Assembly: GCF_023204835.1 (NCBI RefSeq)
Contig: NZ_CP096270.1
Span: forward strand, 1,736,001 to 1,800,000
From: Salinarchaeum laminariae
GTDB lineage: Archaea > Halobacteriota > Halobacteria > Halobacteriales > Salinarchaeaceae
Direction of reading: 5' to 3'
DNA: 64,000 nucleotides
Part shown: in pieces, positions 58,726 through 64,000 of the stretch
Numbering within the stretch: position 1 is the stretch's first letter
How the letters are laid out: every line of letters begins with the position of its first letter
The notes under the pieces: generated by a model
Database searches by the model: none
What the model saw: the letters and a program-made list of their open reading frames with translations, nothing else
Told to the model about the DNA's origin: nothing
Position numbers and translations under genes: made by a program

Positions 58726-60657
58726 ATGGCAGACGACTCGACGCAGCCAGGGTGTCCGCTCCGGCGGTTTCTCGAGGGGGTCCTCGGCGACGACGGCGTC
58801 GGCGTTCTCGACGAGGTCACGACCGCGGACGTTACGTTCGAGGCCGTCACCGGCGACGCTTACGAAGGCCGAGAGGTGATCAAGGAAGTACTCGCCGAGT
58901 CGATGGCTGCTTACGAGAGTTTCGATCTCGAAATCGACTGGATCGTCGCCGATGGCGACCGGCTGGTCGCATCGACGCAGACGACCGCCAGCTCCAGGCG
59001 CGGTATCCTCGGTATTCCACCCGCAGAAGATACGCGTACGATCGACACGATCTTCGACGCCAGGCTGGAGGACGGTCGGATTGCGTACCTCCGGCAGGTG
59101 TTCGATACTCGCCAGATGATGCCGAGGGCGCTCCGCCGCGGCCGTGGGGCGGCACTCGAGCAGATGCGGGACGCGGTTGTGGTCCTCGACGAGCGAGAGC
59201 TGGTCGTGGATGCGAACGCCGCTGCCTTCGAGCTGCTGAACGTCGAACGGGAGGCGGCCCTCGGGGAGTCGATCGACGACGTCCTCGATGGGGTGCCCGC
59301 ATCGACGGACCTCGTCGACGAATCGACGGACTCGGTGGAGATCGAACGGCAGGGTTGCATCTACGAGCTCCAGACCTCCCCGATCTTCGCCGATGAGGAG
59401 GGGCCGGTCGGTCACACGCTCGTCGCCCGCGACGTTACCGAGCGCGAACGACGTACTCGCATGCTCGCCGAGCAACGCGACGAACTCGAACGCTTATCCG
59501 AGCTCAACAGCGTTCTTCGAGGTGTTAATCAGGCGCTCGTTACTGCACAGTCCCGCGAGAAAATCGAAAGCGCAGTGTGCGATCGACTGGCAGATACGGA
59601 CCTCTACGTCGCAGCCTCTATCGGCGACGTCAGGGCCTGGGACGGCGACGCGGAGAGCTTGACCGTCAGCGGCGATCGTGATCCGTCCGGACTGTCGGTA
59701 CCCGCGCTCTCACGATCCCCAGCAGCGCGGAGTGACGGTGGCGTCCGTATTCGACGAACGTTCGATCCCTCCATCGACTCGTCTGCCGACTCGATGGGAG
59801 GCAACGGTGAGGGCGATCACCGCCCCACCGACGCGTCGGATACGTGGCTCGTCGTGCCGTTGTTTTACGGGACGACGGTCTACGGCGGCCTGGCCCTTTG
59901 CACGGAGCGACCTCGCTATAGTGATCGCGAACGAGACGTTCTCCTCGAGCTCGGCGAGACGATCGGCCACGCGATCAACGCGCTGGAAACCAGGCGTTTG
60001 CTGTCGGCGGACGCCACTGTTTCCCTCGAGTTCACGTCGACAGACGATGCCGACCCGCTCGCGGTGGTGACGGGCGAAGACACGTCGCTGGAGCTCGATG
60101 GGCTCATTCCGGCCGGAGAAGGTCGTACGGTCGTCTATCTCACGATTCTCGGCGACGAGCCCGCGGGTGTTGTCGAAACCTTCGCGTCGGTTGCTGATGG
60201 CGCTGTTCGAACGGTTCGAGAAGACGACGAGTGGACTCTCGAATGGACTCTGACCGGGGACGTACCGTTGCGAACCTTCGTGGAATCCGGTGGGATCGTT
60301 CGCTCTGTTGAGGCCACGCGGGGTACGGTGACGTACGACGTCGAAGTCGCCTGCGACGCCGACGTCAGATCACTCGTCGACCGCGTCCGCAGGCGATTTC
60401 CCGAGGTATCCTTGCAGTCCAAAACCGAACAGTTCGAACGGACGCGGACAGAGCGGGTGCTCCGTCCCCAGAGTGACGACCTGACACAGCGTCAGCGAGA
60501 AGTCCTCGAGGCCGCCTACCGATCTGGCTACTTCTCGTGGCCCCGGGACACGACGGCAGAGGAGGTGGCCGAATCCATGGATATTGCTCCATCGACGCTG
60601 CACTCTCATCTCCGGAAGGCCGAGGCTGCGGTCGTGGAGTCGTTTTTCGACCCGTGA
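58726..60657 (+). CDS. SnoaL-PAS-GAF-HTH10 multidomain regulator (Bat-like)
   Basis: This 643-residue protein has an N-terminal SnoaL/NTF2-like domain (about 12-128: TADVTFEAVTGDAYEGREVI, RLEDGRIAYLRQVFDTRQMM), a PAS domain (about 142-245: QMRDAVVVLDERELVVDANA), a coiled linker, a GAF domain (about 265-425: WLVVPLFYGTTVYGGLALCT), the bacterio-opsin-activator region and a C-terminal HTH-10 (586-643: LTQRQREVLEAAYRSGYFSW, DIAPSTLHSHLRKAE). It should sense a small ligand, redox or light cue and control transcription. Its target genes are unknown. Confidence 0.88.
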   Translation: MADDSTQPGCPLRRFLEGVLGDDGVGVLDEVTTADVTFEAVTGDAYEGREVIKEVLAESMAAYESFDLEIDWIVADGDRLVASTQTTASSRRGILGIPPAEDTRTIDTIFDARLEDGRIAYLRQVFDTRQMMPRALRRGRGAALEQMRDAVVVLDERELVVDANAAAFELLNVEREAALGESIDDVLDGVPASTDLVDESTDSVEIERQGCIYELQTSPIFADEEGPVGHTLVARDVTERERRTRMLAEQRDELERLSELNSVLRGVNQALVTAQSREKIESAVCDRLADTDLYVAASIGDVRAWDGDAESLTVSGDRDPSGLSVPALSRSPAARSDGGVRIRRTFDPSIDSSADSMGGNGEGDHRPTDASDTWLVVPLFYGTTVYGGLALCTERPRYSDRERDVLLELGETIGHAINALETRRLLSADATVSLEFTSTDDADPLAVVTGEDTSLELDGLIPAGEGRTVVYLTILGDEPAGVVETFASVADGAVRTVREDDEWTLEWTLTGDVPLRTFVESGGIVRSVEATRGTVTYDVEVACDADVRSLVDRVRRRFPEVSLQSKTEQFERTRTERVLRPQSDDLTQRQREVLEAAYRSGYFSWPRDTTAEEVAESMDIAPSTLHSHLRKAEAAVVESFFDP

Positions 60658-60903
60658 GCTGAATCATCGCCTCGCTCCGAGCAATTGTGGTCCGGAGAGG
60701 TACCTGCTCCTCGCCCGAAATTCCGGTCTCTGGCGTGTTGTCGCTCCGAACTCGACGAGTTTGTCTCTCGAAACCGCTTAATCGGATTTGCTATAGCGAT
60801 AATTGATATATACGTGCGGCGCAGGTCGCCATACCTATTGGACGTTTGACTGTTCGAACTCGGTCGAGTGGCAAAATGTGGCGAGCGGTCCGCCAGTCAG
60901 CGG

Positions 60904-61809
60904 CTACGCGAGAGACGCGATCGACTCGAACTCGTCGTCGCGGATTGCATCGGCGATCGCGGAGGCCGAAACGTCGCCCACGAACCCGGGGTATTTGCGC
61001 TCGAAGTACCCGAGCACGTTCTCGACGTCACGATCGAGATACTCCTCGGCATTCTCGTGGTCGGTCGGGATCGCCTGGGGCCAATCGAAGATCGTCACGC
61101 CGTCCTCGGCGACGAAGACGTTGTACTCGCTCATGTCGCCGTGGACGTAGCCCCGAGCGTAGGCGGTCTGGATCTCGTCGAGCAACAGCTCGAGGACGCC
61201 CCGGATCTGCTCGTCTTCGAGTCGGGTACGGGAGAGCTCGACGCCGTCCATCTTCGCCATCACGATCGCGTGGCGGTTCTGATCGATCGGTTGCGGAACG
61301 GAGACGTCGGGGTAGAGCGTTTCGAGTGCGTCGAACTCACGCTCCGCGGCTTTCCGGGCAGTGTAGAGCCAGGAGACGTGGTCGTGATCGGAGGTGTAGT
61401 CGCGCTCTTTCGCGACTTTCCGGAAGTTGGTGACGCCCTCGCGGTGGTATTTCAGCGCCAGCGGTCGGTAGGATTCAACCTCGTAGACGTCGCTTTCTTT
61501 CCCCACGCCGAGACTCGCGCCGACGCCGGTGATCGACTCGCGCTCCGCAAACGTGTAGAGGGCCAGCGCGTCGTACCCTTCGTAGGTCAGCTTGAACCCC
61601 TCGTACTGGATCGTCTTCCGCTCGACGAGCTCCCGGTCCACGCAGCGTTCGAGCCTGTAGTCGACGTTCTCGGTGGTGAGTCCCGAGAAGTCGGGCAGCT
61701 TGTTTCGTGCTACCCACTCCGAGAACCGCATCCCGTGTTCGACGCCGGAGAGGAGGTGGACGTCCTCGGGTTCGAGGTCGGCCACGATGCCGGCGACGTT
61801 CTGGACCAT
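60904..61809 (-). CDS. rio2: RIO2 family serine/threonine kinase
   Basis: This 301-residue protein acts in 30S ribosome maturation. It has the RIO2-specific N-terminal winged helix (about 5-85), a nucleotide loop VGKESDVYEV, lysine in LALKYHREG, the catalytic loop YVHGDMSEYNVFV and the metal-binding IFDWPQAI. CTTTTCC about 25-30 bp upstream supports the ATG at 61809; a longer frame to 61932 crosses that box. Confidence 0.94.
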   Translation of the reverse strand: MVQNVAGIVADLEPEDVHLLSGVEHGMRFSEWVARNKLPDFSGLTTENVDYRLERCVDRELVERKTIQYEGFKLTYEGYDALALYTFAERESITGVGASLGVGKESDVYEVESYRPLALKYHREGVTNFRKVAKERDYTSDHDHVSWLYTARKAAEREFDALETLYPDVSVPQPIDQNRHAIVMAKMDGVELSRTRLEDEQIRGVLELLLDEIQTAYARGYVHGDMSEYNVFVAEDGVTIFDWPQAIPTDHENAEEYLDRDVENVLGYFERKYPGFVGDVSASAIADAIRDDEFESIASLA

Positions 61810-62057
61810 GGATGCAGGTTGCTCCGTGTCCGGAAAAGCCCCTCGCGTCGCACCTTCTTTATATGGTAAATCGGATGGCGCGATAGGAATTTCCCTACGC
61901 CGGTCTCCATGGGCCCTCCATTTGGGTGCCACAAGATCGCCAATTGGACGCAGGCGGGCGAACCATCGACTGTATCTGCCCGTCAGCCTTCGACGAGGCC
62001 GTCTCGCGGCCTTCCGCCACCCACGCTCCTTTCAGTCGCAGGCGTCAACGGCTGTGC

Positions 62058-62690
62058 ATGCCCGACGACGCGAAACCGATCACGATGTTCTCCGACTACG
62101 TCTGCCCGTTCTGCTACCTCGGGCGGCAGTCCCTCGAGGCCTACCAGTCGAATCGCGATGAGAAACTCCCCGTCGAGTGGCGACCGTTCGACCTCCGCGC
62201 CCAGAAGCGCGGCCCCGACGGCGAGATCGACCACTCCGTCGACGACGGCAAAGACGAGGAGTATTTCGAGCAGGCCAGACAGAACGTCGAGCGGCTCCAG
62301 GAGCGCTACGGCGCCGACGATATGCTCGGCATGGATGACCTACCGGACGTCGACTCTCTGGACGCGCAGATCGCATCCCACTACGTCCAGGAAGCCCACC
62401 CCGACCTCTGGGAGGCCTTCGACGAGGCGATCTTCGACGCGCTCTGGGTCGAGGGCCGGGACATCGGCGACGTCGACGTACTCGCTGACATCGCCGACTC
62501 CGTCGGGATCGACGGTGACGACGTCCGCGCGGCGATCGCGGACGAGGACCGCCGCGAACGGGTCGATGCGGCGTTCGACGACGCCCAGGAACTCGGCGTC
62601 ACCGGCGTACCAACCTTCGTCTACGACGAGTACGCCGCCCGCGGTGCCGTCCCGCCCGAGCAGCTCGAACAGCTCGTCGACGGAAACTGA
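62058..62690 (+). CDS. DsbA family oxidoreductase (FrnE/HCCA isomerase-like)
   Basis: This 210-residue thioredoxin-fold protein has the active site CPFC in MFSDYVCPFCYLGRQSLEAY, a helical insert (about 60-150) and the cis-proline loop GVTGVPTFVYDEYAARGAVP. No signal peptide is present, so it is cytoplasmic. This branch includes FrnE-like disulfide enzymes. It is 81 bp upstream of hemC, which has its own promoter. Confidence 0.9.
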   Translation: MPDDAKPITMFSDYVCPFCYLGRQSLEAYQSNRDEKLPVEWRPFDLRAQKRGPDGEIDHSVDDGKDEEYFEQARQNVERLQERYGADDMLGMDDLPDVDSLDAQIASHYVQEAHPDLWEAFDEAIFDALWVEGRDIGDVDVLADIADSVGIDGDDVRAAIADEDRRERVDAAFDDAQELGVTGVPTFVYDEYAARGAVPPEQLEQLVDGN

Positions 62691-62740
62691 CCGATCGCCC
62701 CGGCCCAGAATGCGGGGCCCTCTCGAAGGCCGAACGCGGC

Positions 62741-62747
62741 GCTTTTC
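62741..62747 (+). promoter_or_regulatory. TATA-like box for hemC
   Basis: GCTTTTC lies 25-31 bp upstream of the hemC ATG. Confidence 0.45.
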
Positions 62748-62771
62748 CCCGTCCGTCTCGCACCACCAGCC

Positions 62772-63935
62772 ATGACTTCCACGCCACCGATTCGGCTTGC
62801 GACGCGGGGCTCGGAGCTCGCGCGAATCCAGGCCGGCTCGGTGCAGGACGCACTCGAGCGGCGCCGTCGCGACGCGGAGCTGGTCACCATCGAGACGACG
62901 GGCGATCGGGTACGAGACGAGCTGATCCACCGGCTCGGCAGGACGGGAGCGTTCGTTCGCGCGCTCGATGAAGCCGTGCTCGACGGCGAGGTCGACGCTG
63001 CCGTCCACTCGATGAAGGACGTGCCCACGGAGAGCCCCGACGATCTCGTGGTCGCGGCCGTCCCCGAGCGCGCACAATCCGGCGACGTGCTCGTGACGCC
63101 GGACGGCCGAACGCTTCAGGATTTGCCGGGCGGGGCGACGGTCGGAACGTCGAGTCTCCGCCGTGGCGCACAGCTTCAGGCCCGGCGCTCCGATCTGGAG
63201 ATCGAGCCACTGCGCGGGAACGTCGACACCCGCGTCGCGAAACTGCTCGCCCCGACGCTACAGGCCGAGCGCCAGCGTCGCGCCGATGCTGCTCGCGAGG
63301 ACGCCGACGATTCCGGGGCCGTGCAGGCGCCCGATGCGACGCCCGCTGCCGAGGCGGCGATCGAAGAGTGGCGCGAGGGCCTGACCGACATCGAACGCCG
63401 GGCGCTCGACCTCGACGTCGAGACGGAGTACGATGCGATCGTTCTCGCGGCGGCCGGGCTCGAACGCATCGGCCTCCTCGAGGGCGTCGACGCACAGCAG
63501 CTGCCACAGAACGAGTTCGTCCCGGCGCCGGGGCAGGGCGCACTCGCGATCACGGCGGCTGCCGACAGCGAGACCGTCGACCTCATGCGCACCATCCTCG
63601 ACCACCGACCGACCCGGATCGCGACGACGGTCGAGCGAATCGTTCTGGCCGAACTCGGCGGTGGCTGCGTCGCGCCTCTCGGCGTCAACGCGAGTCTCCA
63701 GGGCCGCCACGTCAGGGTCGTCGCTGCAGCCTACAGCAGGGACGGCAGCGAGACCGTCGAAATGAGTCGCGACCTGCCCGCAGAAAGGTACGCGTCGGCC
63801 GCGCGGTCGTTCGCGACGGAGATCGCGGACGCGGGGGCTGCGGAGCTGATCGAGGCGGCCAAACGCGAGACCGGCGAGGCCGACGCCGAGGCCGCCGAAG
63901 ACGGCGCAGCGAGCGCGACGGGTGATGAGACGTGA
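62772..63935 (+). CDS. hemC: Hydroxymethylbilane synthase (porphobilinogen deaminase)
   Basis: HemC joins four porphobilinogens into hydroxymethylbilane for haem and cobalamin. The 387-residue protein has IRLATRGSELARIQAGSVQD, DAAVHSMKDVPTE, VGTSSLRRGAQLQARRSDLE and the cofactor cysteine in GGGCVAPLGVNAS. An extra ~50-residue stretch (about 162-210, Ala/Asp/Glu-rich) and an acidic tail lengthen it beyond the usual ~310. Its stop overlaps the cobA GTG by 4 bp, so the two form an operon. Confidence 0.95.
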   Translation: MTSTPPIRLATRGSELARIQAGSVQDALERRRRDAELVTIETTGDRVRDELIHRLGRTGAFVRALDEAVLDGEVDAAVHSMKDVPTESPDDLVVAAVPERAQSGDVLVTPDGRTLQDLPGGATVGTSSLRRGAQLQARRSDLEIEPLRGNVDTRVAKLLAPTLQAERQRRADAAREDADDSGAVQAPDATPAAEAAIEEWREGLTDIERRALDLDVETEYDAIVLAAAGLERIGLLEGVDAQQLPQNEFVPAPGQGALAITAAADSETVDLMRTILDHRPTRIATTVERIVLAELGGGCVAPLGVNASLQGRHVRVVAAAYSRDGSETVEMSRDLPAERYASAARSFATEIADAGAAELIEAAKRETGEADAEAAEDGAASATGDET

Positions 63936-64000
63936 GCGAGGACGACAGCGTGGCTAGTGACGATACGGCGATCGGAACGGTCTACCTCGTCGGGAGCGGT
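63932..64000 (+). CDS. cobA: Uroporphyrinogen-III C-methyltransferase (start only, cut by window end)
   Basis: Only 23 residues are present: an acidic leader (MSEDDSVASDD) and IGTVYLVGSG, the start of the VYLVGSGPG motif of SUMT enzymes, which make precorrin-2. The GTG start overlaps the hemC stop. The place after hemC supports the call. Confidence 0.75.
   Translation, partial: MSEDDSVASDDTAIGTVYLVGSG

Overview
This 64 kb window is chromosomal DNA of a halophilic archaeon (class Halobacteria). The evidence is a GC-rich sequence, strongly acidic proteins, archaeal information-processing genes (L10e, L15e, Rio2, FtsZ2 with CdrS, FAU-1-like RNA-binding protein), and many genes that start about 25-30 bp downstream of a TATA-like box with no leader. 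I cannot name the genus from sequence alone. There are about 68 protein genes (two cut by the window edges), one tRNA and no rRNA. I see no CRISPR array and no intact insertion sequence.

Layout. 1-1.3 kb: start of a geranylgeranyl-reductase-family flavoprotein and a BNR-repeat beta-propeller. 1.5-10.5 kb: the Hsp70 system (grpE, dnaK, then dnaJ 4 kb further on), with two DUF2249 proteins, a MIP18-like protein, a haem-copper-oxidase-like membrane protein, BioY and a peroxiredoxin between dnaK and dnaJ. 10.7-22 kb: FAU-1-like RNA-binding protein, PrsW-type protease, riboflavin synthase, a UvrD-type helicase, a CDP-alcohol phosphatidyltransferase, a metallophosphoesterase/ATPase pair that looks like YhaO-YhaN, and IMP cyclohydrolase (purO). 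22-28.9 kb: two DoxX membrane proteins, a small membrane protein, a cysteine-rich HTH regulator, a dihydrolipoamide-dehydrogenase-like flavoprotein, NcsA-like tRNA thiolase and a halocyanin-like lipoprotein that has lost its copper ligands.

29-41 kb: the cdrS-ftsZ2 cell-division operon with a long palindrome-rich upstream region, tRNA-Tyr, a histidine kinase, ribosomal protein L10e, GTP cyclohydrolase III, a UDG-superfamily protein, a copper chaperone, purK and purE (separated by an inverted lipoprotein gene in AT-richer DNA) and an AEC transporter. Two related non-coding elements with inverted-repeat ends lie at about 35.66-36.10 and 41.10-41.42 kb. 41.6-52.6 kb: a complete archaeal-type complex I operon, nuoA-B-CD-H-I-(gap)-J1-J2-K-L-M-N, lacking the NADH module (no nuoE, F or G). 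52.8-64 kb: 2-keto-3-deoxygluconate kinase behind a tiny leaderless upstream frame, DUF5786-DUF99, family-4 uracil-DNA glycosylase, thiD, a site-2 protease with CBS domains, L15e, a SnoaL-PAS-GAF-HTH regulator, rio2, a DsbA-like oxidoreductase, hemC and the start of cobA.

Most of this is conserved core genome. The points most worth attention are the membrane-spanning YhaN-like ATPase with its nuclease-like partner, the paired inverted-repeat elements with a covarying stem, the repeated GTAAGACG motif overlapping the cdrS-ftsZ2 promoter, and the overlapping micro-frames in front of kdgK and between nuoJ1 and nuoJ2.
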